DNA from: Armatimonas sp043757465
Lineage (GTDB): Bacteria > Armatimonadota > Armatimonadia > Armatimonadales > Armatimonadaceae
NCBI RefSeq assembly: GCF_043757465.1
Contig: NZ_JAYVPL010000147.1
Span: 36,360-100,359 of the forward strand
Direction of reading: 5' to 3'
Length of the DNA: 64,000 nucleotides
Within the stretch, counting starts at the first letter, position 1. Each line of letters opens with the position of its first letter. The notes under the pieces were generated by a model, which saw only the letters and a program-made list of their open reading frames with translations, was not told the DNA's origin and searched no databases. The translations under genes and the position numbers were made by a program. Shown here in pieces: positions 16,601-25,372 of this stretch.

Positions 16601-17128
16601 ATGCAACAAAGTGCCAACACTGATTTCGATCTGATTTTTCTTGATCCGGCGACGGTCACATTCTTTCGCACGGGTGGCAGTGCCGTGCGTGCCACGATTG
16701 CGGACCCGAAAATCGGCTACGAGCGGACAGTTCTCATCTGCCAGATCGCGCGGGCGTTCCCACTCTCGCTACAAGACCAGTACATCGGCCTGCGCGATGC
16801 CAAGGATAAAGATGTCGGAATGCTAGAGAAGCTCACGGGCCTCGATGCGGAGTCGCGCAAGATCCTGGATGAGGAGCTGGAGCGTCGCTACTTTGTCCCC
16901 ACCATTCAGCGTGTCACTATGGTCAAGAAAGAGTACGACACCGTGAACTTCGAGGTCGAGACGGATAAAGGTGCGCGCAAGTTCGCGGTGCAGAACCTCA
17001 AGGACTCGATCCAGGAAGTCAGCGGCGGGCGTGTGCTGCTCACGGACCGAACGGGTAGCCGCTACAACATCCCAGACTACCGCAAGCTCGACGAGAAGAC
17101 CCTCGCGATCCTCTCACGCGTTCTGTAA
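16601..17128 (+). CDS. DUF1854 family protein
   Basis: A 175-aa protein. FFRTGGSAVRATIADPKIGYERTVLICQIARAFPLSLQDQYIGLRD, followed by DEELERRYFVPTIQRVTMVKKEYDTVNFEVETDKG, matches DUF1854, whose members are found next to a zinc-ribbon ABC exporter (cyanophycin-associated in some genomes). The N-terminal domain of the exporter at 12304 may be a related fold. Here the two are split by three genes. The protein has no signal peptide or membrane helix and probably acts in the cytoplasm. It is followed after 3 bp by the ThuA/PQQ gene. Confidence 0.75.
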   Translation: MQQSANTDFDLIFLDPATVTFFRTGGSAVRATIADPKIGYERTVLICQIARAFPLSLQDQYIGLRDAKDKDVGMLEKLTGLDAESRKILDEELERRYFVPTIQRVTMVKKEYDTVNFEVETDKGARKFAVQNLKDSIQEVSGGRVLLTDRTGSRYNIPDYRKLDEKTLAILSRVL

Positions 17129-17131
17129 GTT

Positions 17132-20100
17132 ATGACAAAGATCGTCTTTCTGGCGGGCACTAAGAGCCATGGGCCAGGGGAGCATGAGTACGAGAGGGGC
17201 CTGCGGCTCTTTGCCAAGGCGCTGGCTCCGTTTGCTCAGACCGAGGTGCATCTCTACGGCTGGCCTGAGGGAGACGCAGAGAAAACGCTGGAGGACGCGG
17301 ACTGCATCGTGCTCTACGCCGATGGTTCGGACCATAAAGAGAGCGACCATCCGCTGCTGATCGGCAATCGCATGGCAGTGATCGAGCGGCAGATGAAGCG
17401 CGGGTGTGGCCTGGTGACACTGCACTACGCGACGTTCTGCCCGCTGGCACACAGCCAAAAATATCTCACATGGGTTGGCGGGCACTTTGACTACGAATCG
17501 GGCAGTGGGGCGAACCACTGGGCATCTGCCATCCAGCACTTCGAGTCCACGCCGCGCTTGGTGCCACACAGGATTACCGAGGGAGTGACGCCGTTTGCGG
17601 TGCGGGAAGAGTGGTACTACAAAATGCGCCTCAACCCGAGGACTGTCCAGCCTCTCATGCAGGTGCTGCCACCTGGCGAGACACTGCCCCAGACTGTCGC
17701 GTGGTGCGTGAGCCGTCCCGATCAGGCAGGTGGGCGCGGGTTCGCTTGCACAGGCGGTCATAGTCACCAAAACTGGGCGATTCCGGGCTACCAGAAGCTC
17801 ATCATCCAGGGAATTATATGGGCCGCCAAGGCCGAGGGCACCCCTAAGTTCGTCCCGCTCGACGATCCGCTCCGTGTGCAGATTCTCACGGGCAAGCACC
17901 ACCCCGCGCACAACTGGCAGCAGACCACGCCTGCTCTTGCAGAGATTCTGGGCAACGACAAACGCATCAAAACCTCCGTCTGCGAGAACCCGGAGGCGCT
18001 CGACCTCAGCACCACCGACGTGCTCGTCCTTAACTACTGCAACTGGGAATCGGCGAGCCTGAGCGCTGGCAAGCGCACAGCACTGCTCAATTTCGTGCGC
18101 CGTGGCGGTGGGCTCGTGCTGGTCCATTTTGCCAACGGTGCCTGGCGCGACTGGCCAGAGTTCTTTGGCGGGCTCGCGCGTCGTGTCTGGGTAGATGGCA
18201 AGGCCAACCACGATGCCTACGGCGGCTTTACAGTCACGGTGACGCAGCCAGCGCACCGGCTTACAGCGGGGCTTCCCGCACAGTTCCCCACTACCGACGA
18301 ACTGTACTGCTCGCAGGTCGGGGAGCTCCCCGTGGAGCCGCTGCTCACCGCGCACTCCAAAGTAACCAACAAAGACGAGCCTCTAGCGTTCACCTACACC
18401 GAGGGCAAGGGACGCATCTTCCAGACGCTTCTCGGTCACGATGCAGGCGCACTCCGCACACCCGCTCACGCCGAGCTGATCCGTCGCGCCGTGGCCTGGG
18501 TCGGGAATCGGGAGGTGCTTGCCAGCCCCCTAGCCCCCGCCCAGCGGGGGAATCCCCTCCCTCCCCCATCGGACGGGGGCCGGGGGGGTGGTTACGAAGC
18601 CAGCGGCGACTCCCGCTGGCAAGAACCGCCGCTGGTTGTGACGTGCCGAGCGCGGCTTTTCTCCAAAAACGGCTTTAACATCCTAGTCGCCAGCTCCCAC
18701 AAAGACTCACCGCGTCACTGGGAGATCTACACGGAAGCGGGATCGGGGAAACTCGCGGTCTATCTGCCAGGTGCGGCTCCAGCCAATGTGACGTCAGAAA
18801 CCGACCTCTGTGACGGACAGTGGCACGCGGTGCGTTTTGAGTACTTACCCAGCAGTGTGAAGCTCTTTGTTGATGAGAAGCTAGCCGCTGAGGCGCAGAT
18901 TGGGATGGCGCATGTCACGGCAGCCATCGGGCCGCTCTGGATTGGGTGCTACCCACCGCAGGGCCTCGGCTGTGACGGTCAGCTCGAAGACATCCAGATC
19001 GCCCGCAACGGCAAAACATTGGCACGGTTTGCCTTAAAAGAGGGCGAGGGGGATGCGGGATTGAGACGAGTAACGGGTGGTGAAGTGGCAAGCGATGCGG
19101 CGCCGTGGAGGCTGGAACTGACCGGTAAGTGGCCAAAGGTGGATACGAAAACCAGTGTGGACTGGCGAGAGAGTGGCAACGATGCGGGGCGGATGCGGCA
19201 CGCCAAGCTCATGCAGGTCAATAAGAAGACCGTGAAGAATCTCAAGCTCGCCTGGGAGTTCAAGACGGGTGATGCGGGTGCGGGAACGACGATTGAGTGC
19301 ACACCAATCATTGTTGAGGGCGTGATGTATCTCACCACCGTGAAGCTGCGCATTGTCGCACTGGAGGCGGCGACGGGCAAGCCGATCTGGGTGCACGATC
19401 CCAAGTCCAGCGGGGTGCATCGCGGACTGACCTACTGGACCGATGGCAAGCTCACACGGATTCTCTGCGCCCTCCCGGATGGCAAGCTCCTCTCGCTGGA
19501 TGCCCGAACCGGCACGCCCGATGTGCGCTTTGGCAAGGGTGGTGTGGTGAACCTGCGCGATGGCTACGAGCGCGATCTCTCCAAGCTCAACTACGGGTGC
19601 ACGTCGGCACTGGCGCTTTTTGAGAACTTGGTGGTCGTGCCCATCATCAACTCCGAGGGGCAGCCAGGCGCACCGGGTGATATTCGGGCCTTTGATGTGC
19701 GCACAGGCAAAGAAGTCTGGCGTTTTTACACCGTGCCGCGGCCCGGTGAGTTTGGCAACGACACTTGGGCCAAGGACTCCTGGCGCGAGCGCTCGGGAAC
19801 CAACGCCTGGACGGGATACACCGTGGACACGAAAAACGCGATTGTCTTTGCCGCGACCGGCTCAGCGGCATCGGACTTTTACGGGGCGGATCGGCATGGG
19901 GCGAATCTCTTTGCCAACTGCCTGATCGCACTCGATGCAAGAACGGGCAAGCGGCTCTGGCACTTCCAGACCGTGCACCATGATCTCTGGGACCACGACA
20001 ACCCCTGCCCGCCCACACTCTGCATCGTGAAGGGCAAAGAGTGTGTCGCGCTGGCCACCAAGACGGGCTTTGTCTATGTCTTTGAGCGTAAAACCGGCAA

Positions 20101-20839
20101 ATCACTGTTCCCCATTGTGGAGAAAGCCGCGCCGCCCTCAGATATTCCCGGTGAACAAGCCTCGCCCACCCAGCCCATGCCACTCGCGCCCCCGCCGCTC
20201 ACGCCTCAAGTTATCACCGACGCCGACCTCACGGTGCCTGCCAACGGGCGACGCTACGGCCAGTGGCGTCAGCCCCCAAGCGTGGAAGGGACAATCTGCA
20301 CACCGGGATTTCATGGCGGCGCAAACTGGAGTGGCTCGGCCTACGACCCCGCAACGGGCTATTTGTTTGTCAACACGAACAACATCCCCAGTGTCGTCCA
20401 GCTAAAGGCAAATAGCAGTGGCGGCTACGACTTCATGGGCTACAACTGGCTTCGGGACAAAGACGGACGCCCGGGGGTGAAGCCGCCATGGGGCAGCCTC
20501 ACCGCCGTGGATTTGAACAACGGCACGTTTGCCTGGCGCATCCCGCTGGGCTCCTACCCCGAGTTGGCCGATAAGTCCACGGGCTGCGAGAACTTCGGCG
20601 GCTCGATAGTCACCGCAGGCGGCCTCATTTTTATCGCCTCCACCCGTGACGAGCTGCTCCGCGCCTTTGACAAAGACACCGGCAAGCTCCTCTGGCAGCA
20701 CAAGCTCCCCGCAGGTGGCTACGCTTGCCCGGCAACTTACTCGGTCAACGGCAAGCAATTTGTGGTGATCGCAGCAGGCGGAGGCGGCAAGATCGGCACC
20801 AAATCCGGTGATAGCTATGTTGCTTTTGCGCTGCCGTAA
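17132..20839 (+). CDS. ThuA-ThuA-LamG-PQQ quinoprotein fusion
   Basis: A 1235-aa protein. Residues 1-240 form a ThuA-like class-I glutamine-amidotransferase fold (IVFLAGTKSHGPGEHEY, TLHYATFCPL, CTGGHSHQNW). Residues about 245-455 are a second ThuA-like domain (VLVNYCNW-type strand, GGLVLVHFANGAWRDWPEFFGG, GKGRIFQTLLGHDA). Residues about 500-640 look like a LamG/concanavalin domain. From about 680 to the end is a PQQ-dependent dehydrogenase propeller (AWEFKTGDAGAGTTIECTPI, GYTVDTKNAIVFAATGS, CTPGFHGGANWSGSAYDPATG). No signal peptide is seen at the chosen start, which is odd for a quinoprotein. A dispersed GC-rich element is translated at the linker between domains 2 and 3 (SPLAPAQRGNPLPPPSDGGRGGG). 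Confidence 0.82.
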   Translation: MTKIVFLAGTKSHGPGEHEYERGLRLFAKALAPFAQTEVHLYGWPEGDAEKTLEDADCIVLYADGSDHKESDHPLLIGNRMAVIERQMKRGCGLVTLHYATFCPLAHSQKYLTWVGGHFDYESGSGANHWASAIQHFESTPRLVPHRITEGVTPFAVREEWYYKMRLNPRTVQPLMQVLPPGETLPQTVAWCVSRPDQAGGRGFACTGGHSHQNWAIPGYQKLIIQGIIWAAKAEGTPKFVPLDDPLRVQILTGKHHPAHNWQQTTPALAEILGNDKRIKTSVCENPEALDLSTTDVLVLNYCNWESASLSAGKRTALLNFVRRGGGLVLVHFANGAWRDWPEFFGGLARRVWVDGKANHDAYGGFTVTVTQPAHRLTAGLPAQFPTTDELYCSQVGELPVEPLLTAHSKVTNKDEPLAFTYTEGKGRIFQTLLGHDAGALRTPAHAELIRRAVAWVGNREVLASPLAPAQRGNPLPPPSDGGRGGGYEASGDSRWQEPPLVVTCRARLFSKNGFNILVASSHKDSPRHWEIYTEAGSGKLAVYLPGAAPANVTSETDLCDGQWHAVRFEYLPSSVKLFVDEKLAAEAQIGMAHVTAAIGPLWIGCYPPQGLGCDGQLEDIQIARNGKTLARFALKEGEGDAGLRRVTGGEVASDAAPWRLELTGKWPKVDTKTSVDWRESGNDAGRMRHAKLMQVNKKTVKNLKLAWEFKTGDAGAGTTIECTPIIVEGVMYLTTVKLRIVALEAATGKPIWVHDPKSSGVHRGLTYWTDGKLTRILCALPDGKLLSLDARTGTPDVRFGKGGVVNLRDGYERDLSKLNYGCTSALALFENLVVVPIINSEGQPGAPGDIRAFDVRTGKEVWRFYTVPRPGEFGNDTWAKDSWRERSGTNAWTGYTVDTKNAIVFAATGSAASDFYGADRHGANLFANCLIALDARTGKRLWHFQTVHHDLWDHDNPCPPTLCIVKGKECVALATKTGFVYVFERKTGKSLFPIVEKAAPPSDIPGEQASPTQPMPLAPPPLTPQVITDADLTVPANGRRYGQWRQPPSVEGTICTPGFHGGANWSGSAYDPATGYLFVNTNNIPSVVQLKANSSGGYDFMGYNWLRDKDGRPGVKPPWGSLTAVDLNNGTFAWRIPLGSYPELADKSTGCENFGGSIVTAGGLIFIASTRDELLRAFDKDTGKLLWQHKLPAGGYACPATYSVNGKQFVVIAAGGGGKIGTKSGDSYVAFALP
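18523..18592. repeat. Dispersed GC-rich palindromic elements inside the ThuA/PQQ gene
   Basis: Two facing copies: CCCCCTAGCCCCCGCCCAGC with GGGGG, and CCCCCATCGGACGGGGG with a GCC-GGGGGGG tail. They are read through in frame at an interdomain linker, where inserted residues are probably tolerated. Confidence 0.75.
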
Positions 20840-20911
20840 CGAGACGTTCGATGATTTTCAATAGAGAAGCCTCCGTCGAAGATCGGACGACTCTTTCCAC
20901 GCAACTGCCGA

Positions 20912-20917
20912 TAGAAT
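20912..20917 (+). promoter_or_regulatory. -10-like box 6 nt before a start codon
   Basis: TAGAAT, then six bases, then the ATG at 20924. No ribosome-binding site fits in between, so a leaderless transcript is likely. Confidence 0.5.
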
Positions 20918-20923
20918 AGAGCC

Positions 20924-21367
20924 ATGGGAAACAAAGACGAAGAAGTAAAGGCACTTCAAGAGGCCTTCAAGGCGGAGTTTATCGAGCACCAGAAAAGCGA
21001 GGATGCAACAGTCCCCCTTCGCTTTCTCGCCGAGGCACTGGAAGCCGATACTGCGGGCTATAAAAAGCGCTTTAAAGAGAGTGCACTGGCCATGATCGGC
21101 CTCGTCTTTCTGCTGATCCAGTTCCGCGACACGCCCTACGAACAGTGGGCCTTTATCATCGTTCCGCTGGGCCTCGCCTACGCCGCCCAGCGCGTCGGGT
21201 CGCCCAAGCGACCCGCGATTCTGGCCGCCGCCAGCGAGACTCTGCTCTCTCCCGTCCTCTACACCCCCGAGCAGCAAGTGCTCATTCGCCGGATCGAGGA
21301 AGCGGCCTTTGGCAGCGAGCGCGGGCTGAAAACAGCCTGCGAGCAAGCCCTCCAGCAGAGCGCCTAG
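20924..21367 (+). CDS. Hypothetical membrane protein with two helices
   Basis: A 147-aa protein. An acidic, helical N-terminal segment of about 55 residues precedes two adjacent membrane helices (LAMIGLVFLLIQF and WAFIIVPLGLAYAAQRV) and a helical C-terminal region (ILAAASETLLSPVLYTPEQQVLIRRIEEAAF). I do not recognise the family. The TAGAAT box 6 nt upstream supports the ATG. It converges on the phosphoesterase gene, and both stop codons lie in or beside a GC-rich palindrome. Confidence 0.65.
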   Translation: MGNKDEEVKALQEAFKAEFIEHQKSEDATVPLRFLAEALEADTAGYKKRFKESALAMIGLVFLLIQFRDTPYEQWAFIIVPLGLAYAAQRVGSPKRPAILAAASETLLSPVLYTPEQQVLIRRIEEAAFGSERGLKTACEQALQQSA

Positions 21368-21412
21368 CCCCCCTGAGTTCCCCCATCGGACGGGGGCTAG
21401 GGGGCAGGATAC
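21365..21412. terminator. GC-rich palindrome between converging genes (dispersed element; possible bidirectional terminator)
   Basis: TAGCCCCCCTGAGTTCCCCC continues into ATCGGACGGGGGCTAGGGGGC. The outer arms (TAGCCCCC / GGGGGCTA) and the inner CCCCCATCGGACGGGGG can pair. It contains the stop codon of the phosphoesterase gene (21397-21399) and touches that of the upstream gene. No U tract is present, so termination activity is inferred. Confidence 0.5.
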
Positions 21413-23895
21413 GGCTTCTCCCCATGTAGGTTGTGCCAGAGCACGCGGTTGAGCGTGTTGAAGTCCGCAGCGTCCATCTCGCTCCAGTCCAGTGAGGCGG
21501 AGAGGTCGTACCACTTTTTCTCACTTGGTGCGAGGGCGGTGCGCGGCGTGTTCATCTCACCGATCTTGGTGCGATTGGGAACGGAAGCGAAGGCGGTGAA
21601 ATTCGGCGTGTCGGTAAAGCAGGCGGCCATCGGCGGCGTGTTGGCATCGAACTTGTTCATGGGGTCCAGGCCGAGCATCTTCTCAATAGTGGCAAGCATG
21701 GTCACCGTGGTGTAGAAGTTCGAGTCCACGAAACCGCGCTTGACGTAGGGTGAGTAGCAGGCAAAGACCGTCCGGTGACCGTCCACGTGGTCAGGCCCCG
21801 CCTGGGCATCATCCTCGATCACGAAGATTGCGGTGTTCTTCCACTGCGACGACTTGCTCACGGCCTCGATAATGCGCCCGAGCGCCAGATCGTTGTCGGC
21901 GACCATGCTCTTGGGCTTGGGGTACTCGGCGGAGAGTCCCTCGGTATGATCCGAAGGCAGTGAGAGTACCATTAGGTTCGGTACGGTGTTGGCCTTACTG
22001 AATTTCCCATACTCCGCGATAAAAATATCCGCTTTGACCTGATCGCTCTGGAGCAGCGGCCAGTACAGATAGTTCGGGTGCGCGAGCGCCTTGACACTGT
22101 GCACACGCGGCACGGACTGATACGTGAACTTGTTGGTGCCCCGCGCCTGCCAGACCTCCAGCCAGTCTTTGGGTTTAGGTGTGATGATATTGCTGCCATC
22201 GTCGCAGAACTCCCCGTAGATGCGGACACTCTTTTTCTTCCTCAGTGCTGCATCCCAGAGCGTCCCCGACGACGCCACGCCCATTGGGTCATCGCCATCG
22301 TCGGGGTAAGTCCGGTAGCCGGTGTACATGTGCTCTAAGTAATCGTTGGCCTGCGCGGTATCGGTCCAATGGTGCCCGTCGGCGGAGTTCGTCCCGCTGA
22401 CGTAGCCATTGTCAAAGAGCGTGAAAGCGCGGGCGAGTGCGTGGTGGTTGGGCGTCACCTCCTCGCCAAGTCCGCAGAGCTTTGCATCTCCATTGCCCTC
22501 TTTCATGTCGCCAAAGACCTCATCGTAGGTGCGGTTCTCTTTAATAATATACAAAATGTGCTGGATCGCGCCGTTAAAGACCTTCAGCTTCGGCGTGATG
22601 CGTGGCGCGTCCCAGCCATTGAGCTTGGCAACTTTGGCCGTCGCCGCTTTTAAATCCGTGCTGCGGTCAATCACCGAGATGCTTCCCTGGAAATCATGCG
22701 CGTTGCCCGGCTGTCCCAGAAGGGTTTTACGGACGGAGCCATTGCCTTTGGTGTTGAGGGCGAAGACTTTGCCTACCCCCTGGCCCCCGTCCGATGGGGG
22801 AATGGCAAGTGCCATGGGGTAGTAGCCTGCGGGCCGGTAGCCAAGCACTTTCCCCGTCGCCGCATCCATCTCGGCGATAGCGTTGTCACCGCCACACGCA
22901 ACCAATAAAACGCCCCCAACCGCATCGTCCCCCCGCCGGGTGGGGGTTAGGGGGGAGGCCATCGCAAGCGCCCCTGGCATCGCGCCTAGGAGTTTATTTT
23001 TGCCCCAAGTGAGCGGCCAAGTGGCGGCGACGCGCTTCTGCGCGAGATCAATCACGCTGATGCTGTCGCTGGCGGCGTTAGTGACAAAGGCGCGGTTGCC
23101 ATCTATTAAAAGCGTGGTCGGGTGCAGCCCGATGGGCACGTGCGTTGTGGCACTGCCATTGCCCTCCCGCGCCACTAAACTGACGCTGCCCGTGGCGGTG
23201 AAGCCGCGCGGGTCGCTCACGAGCCAGGCTCCGTTGGACTCGGCCCGCTCCCCGTTTTCCAGCTTGTCGTCATCGGTGACGGGCCGTCCCCCCCAGTTAC
23301 TGGCGACCAGTGTCTTCTCATCGGCGGAGAGCGCTACCATGAACGGGAGTTTTTGGGTCGGGAAAGTGCGCGTGATCTTGCCACTGACAATCTCCAGCTC
23401 TGCCACGGCATCGCGATCCATGAGGGCCACAAAGAGTGTCCTGCCATCGCGCGTGATGCACATCCCACCGGGGCGCGGGTTGCCCTTCCCGCCAAACTCC
23501 AGCTTGCGCCCCGCGCTCAGCTTACCGCTTTCGTAGAGGCACTCTTGCACCATCCCATTGCTCACGCTCGCAAAGAGCCGCGTGCCATCGGGGCTCCAGA
23601 GCAAGCCGTGAAAGCCCGCCCCCGCCGCCAGTGGCACGTCGGTTCCCGCGATGACACCCGATTCCGTCGCCAGAAAGACTTTGTTTTGCCCTAGCACCGC
23701 GAGGGTCTTGCCATCGGGATGCAACGCGATATCTACTGGGCGACCGTCGAAGGCAATCGTCCCCGGCTCAACAGTCTGCCCCGACGAGACTAAAAACGTG
23801 CCATCGAACTGCTTGCCTAACTTTCGTGTCTGAGTGGCCTGGAGCGTAAAGCCGATAACGGCGATGCCGAGCACAGCGGCAAGAATTGTCTTCAT
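21397..23895 (-). CDS. Secreted YncE-like propeller / phosphoesterase (alkaline-phosphatase fold) fusion
   Basis: An 832-aa protein with an N-terminal signal or anchor (MKTILAAVLGIAVIGFTLQA). Residues about 40-400 are a seven-bladed YncE-type propeller (VDIALHPDGKTLAVLGQNKVFL, GMCITRDGRTLFVALMDRDAVAELEI, AFVTNAASDSISVIDL). Residues about 440-830 are a PF04185-like phosphoesterase: ILYIIKENRTYDEVFGDM, DGHHWTDTAQANDY, VLSLPSDHTEG, IFVIEDDAQAGPDHVDGHRT, which carry the expected metal-binding Asp/His residues. The natural substrate is unknown. Two dispersed GC-rich elements are translated within the propeller (IPPSDGGQGVG and ASPLTPTRRGDD). Confidence 0.85.
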   Translation of the reverse strand: MKTILAAVLGIAVIGFTLQATQTRKLGKQFDGTFLVSSGQTVEPGTIAFDGRPVDIALHPDGKTLAVLGQNKVFLATESGVIAGTDVPLAAGAGFHGLLWSPDGTRLFASVSNGMVQECLYESGKLSAGRKLEFGGKGNPRPGGMCITRDGRTLFVALMDRDAVAELEIVSGKITRTFPTQKLPFMVALSADEKTLVASNWGGRPVTDDDKLENGERAESNGAWLVSDPRGFTATGSVSLVAREGNGSATTHVPIGLHPTTLLIDGNRAFVTNAASDSISVIDLAQKRVAATWPLTWGKNKLLGAMPGALAMASPLTPTRRGDDAVGGVLLVACGGDNAIAEMDAATGKVLGYRPAGYYPMALAIPPSDGGQGVGKVFALNTKGNGSVRKTLLGQPGNAHDFQGSISVIDRSTDLKAATAKVAKLNGWDAPRITPKLKVFNGAIQHILYIIKENRTYDEVFGDMKEGNGDAKLCGLGEEVTPNHHALARAFTLFDNGYVSGTNSADGHHWTDTAQANDYLEHMYTGYRTYPDDGDDPMGVASSGTLWDAALRKKKSVRIYGEFCDDGSNIITPKPKDWLEVWQARGTNKFTYQSVPRVHSVKALAHPNYLYWPLLQSDQVKADIFIAEYGKFSKANTVPNLMVLSLPSDHTEGLSAEYPKPKSMVADNDLALGRIIEAVSKSSQWKNTAIFVIEDDAQAGPDHVDGHRTVFACYSPYVKRGFVDSNFYTTVTMLATIEKMLGLDPMNKFDANTPPMAACFTDTPNFTAFASVPNRTKIGEMNTPRTALAPSEKKWYDLSASLDWSEMDAADFNTLNRVLWHNLHGEKPYPAP
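22774..22801. repeat. Dispersed GC-rich palindromic element in phosphoesterase gene, copy 1
   Basis: CCCCCTGGCCCCCGTCCGAT followed by GGGGGA; on the minus strand it is translated as IPPSDGGQG. Same variant as the elements at 18541-18592 and 21380-21410. Confidence 0.75.
22928..22958. repeat. Dispersed GC-rich palindromic element in phosphoesterase gene, copy 2
   Basis: TCCCCCCGCCGGGTGGGGGT followed by TAGGGGGGA; translated on the minus strand as SPLTPTRRGDD. Same variant as the elements in pyrK and near 11330. Confidence 0.75.
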
Positions 23896-23935
23896 ACGGG
23901 GATTTTACCTGACCCCGCCGGTTGGAGCGGTAGGA

Positions 23936-25360
23936 CTACGCCAGTATCTTCTTGACCACAGTGCCTTCCACATCCGTGAGGCGGAAGTCGCGGCCTTGGT
24001 AGCGATACGTCAGGCGGGTGTGGTCTATGCCCAGCAGGTGCAGGATCGTGGCGTTGAGATCATGGACGGCCACGGGATCTTGGGTGATGTTATAGCCGTA
24101 CTCGTCGGTGGCTCCGTGAATGACGCCTTTCTTCACCCCGCCGCCTGCCATCCAGAGCGAGAACGCCCGCCCATGGTGATCGCGACCGTAGTTGTCGCGC
24201 TTCAAGTCCCCCTGGCAGTAGACCGTGCGCCCAAACTCCCCGCCCCAGATCACGAGGGTATCGTCGAGCAAGCCGCGCTCTTTCAAGTCCAGCACCAGTG
24301 CCGCCGATGGCTGATCGGTGTCCTTGCACTGGCTCCGAATCGCGCCGGGCAGGCCGCCGTGCTGATCCCAGCCTCGATGATACAGCTGGATGTAGCGCAC
24401 CCCGCGCTCCGCGAGCCGCCGGGCCAGCAGGCAGTTGGCGGCAAACGTCCCCGGCTTGCGGCTCTCGGGGCCGTAGCGCTCAAACGTGGCGGACGACTCT
24501 TTGCTCAAGTCCATCAGATCGGGGACGCTCGCCTGCATCTTAAAGGCCATCTCGTACTGGGCGATTCGGGTGACAATCTCCGGGTCATGCACCTTGGCAG
24601 ACTGCATCGCATTGAGTTTCTCCAGCGCATCCAGCATCCGGCGGCGATCGTCGCGCGTGAAGCCCGCCGGGTCGGTGAGGTGCAGCACGGGAGCGCCGAC
24701 GGAGCGCAGCTTCACGCCCTGATTGATGCTGGGAAGAAAGCCACTGCCCCATAAGCGCCCAAAGAGTGGCTGGTCATTGGCCCCGCTGGAAGCCAGCGAG
24801 AGCAGCACCAGAAACGCGGGAAGCTCACTATTTTCGGACCCGAGACCGTAGCTCAGCCACGCGCCCATGCTCGGCCGTCCCGGCTGCTGTGAGCCGGTCT
24901 GGATAAAAGTCATCGCGGGATCGTGGTTGATCGCTTCCGTGTGCATCGAGCGGATGAGGCAAATCTCGTCCGCGATCTTGCTCGTGTACGGCAATAGCTC
25001 CGAGAGCTCAATGCCACTCTTGCCACGTGGCGCGAACTTGAACATCGAGGGCGCGACCGGCAGGCGCTTCTGCCCGCTGGTCATTCCGGTGATGCGCTGG
25101 CCTTGGCGAATGGCATCGGGCAGGTCTTCGTCGAAACGTTTCTCCAGCCCCGGCTTCGGATCAAAGAGATCTAAGTGGCTGGGCGCACCGCTCTGGAACA
25201 GATAGATCACGCGCTTGATCTTGGCCGGGTGGTGTAGCGCCTTCAGCGCCCCCTTACCCTCCAGGCTTGCCAGTGCCGCCGCGCCCAGTCCCGTTCGGGC
25301 AGAGCTCGAGAAAAGCTGGCGTCGCGTCTCGATCAGTGCGGCTTCGCGTCGTGGGTCCAT
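23936..25360 (-). CDS. DUF1501 family Tat-exported protein
   Basis: A 474-aa protein. The N terminus has a Tat-like signal (TRRQLFSSSARTGLGAAALASL). The body shows DUF1501 features: RVIYLFQSGAPSHLDLFDPKP, LLPYTSKIADEICLIRSMHTEAINHDPA, MGAWLSYGLGSE, YIQLYHRGWDQHGGLP, VIWGGEFGRT, GRDHHGRAFSLWMAGGGVKKG. The family belongs to the alkaline-phosphatase/sulfatase superfamily and is usually paired with a DUF1553 cytochrome-type gene in planctomycete-like bacteria; no such partner is adjacent here. A TAGAAT box lies 6 nt before the ATG, overlapping nothing but the end of the next gene. Confidence 0.9.
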   Translation of the reverse strand: MDPRREAALIETRRQLFSSSARTGLGAAALASLEGKGALKALHHPAKIKRVIYLFQSGAPSHLDLFDPKPGLEKRFDEDLPDAIRQGQRITGMTSGQKRLPVAPSMFKFAPRGKSGIELSELLPYTSKIADEICLIRSMHTEAINHDPAMTFIQTGSQQPGRPSMGAWLSYGLGSENSELPAFLVLLSLASSGANDQPLFGRLWGSGFLPSINQGVKLRSVGAPVLHLTDPAGFTRDDRRRMLDALEKLNAMQSAKVHDPEIVTRIAQYEMAFKMQASVPDLMDLSKESSATFERYGPESRKPGTFAANCLLARRLAERGVRYIQLYHRGWDQHGGLPGAIRSQCKDTDQPSAALVLDLKERGLLDDTLVIWGGEFGRTVYCQGDLKRDNYGRDHHGRAFSLWMAGGGVKKGVIHGATDEYGYNITQDPVAVHDLNATILHLLGIDHTRLTYRYQGRDFRLTDVEGTVVKKILA

Positions 25361-25366
25361 AAGGCT

Positions 25367-25372
25367 ATTCTA
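25367..25372 (-). promoter_or_regulatory. -10-like box 6 nt before the DUF1501 start
   Basis: TAGAAT on the minus strand, six bases before ATG 25360. It overlaps the stop codon of the upstream PhyH gene (25370-25372). Confidence 0.5.

Noticed and set aside
17114..18355. 413-codon open frame opposite the ThuA/PQQ gene
   Set aside because: It is antisense to well-supported ThuA domains and has no motif of its own; long antisense frames are expected in GC-rich DNA.
23834..24754. 306-codon plus-strand frame opposite the DUF1501 gene
   Set aside because: DUF1501 motifs on the minus strand are clear; the plus frame is a GC shadow.
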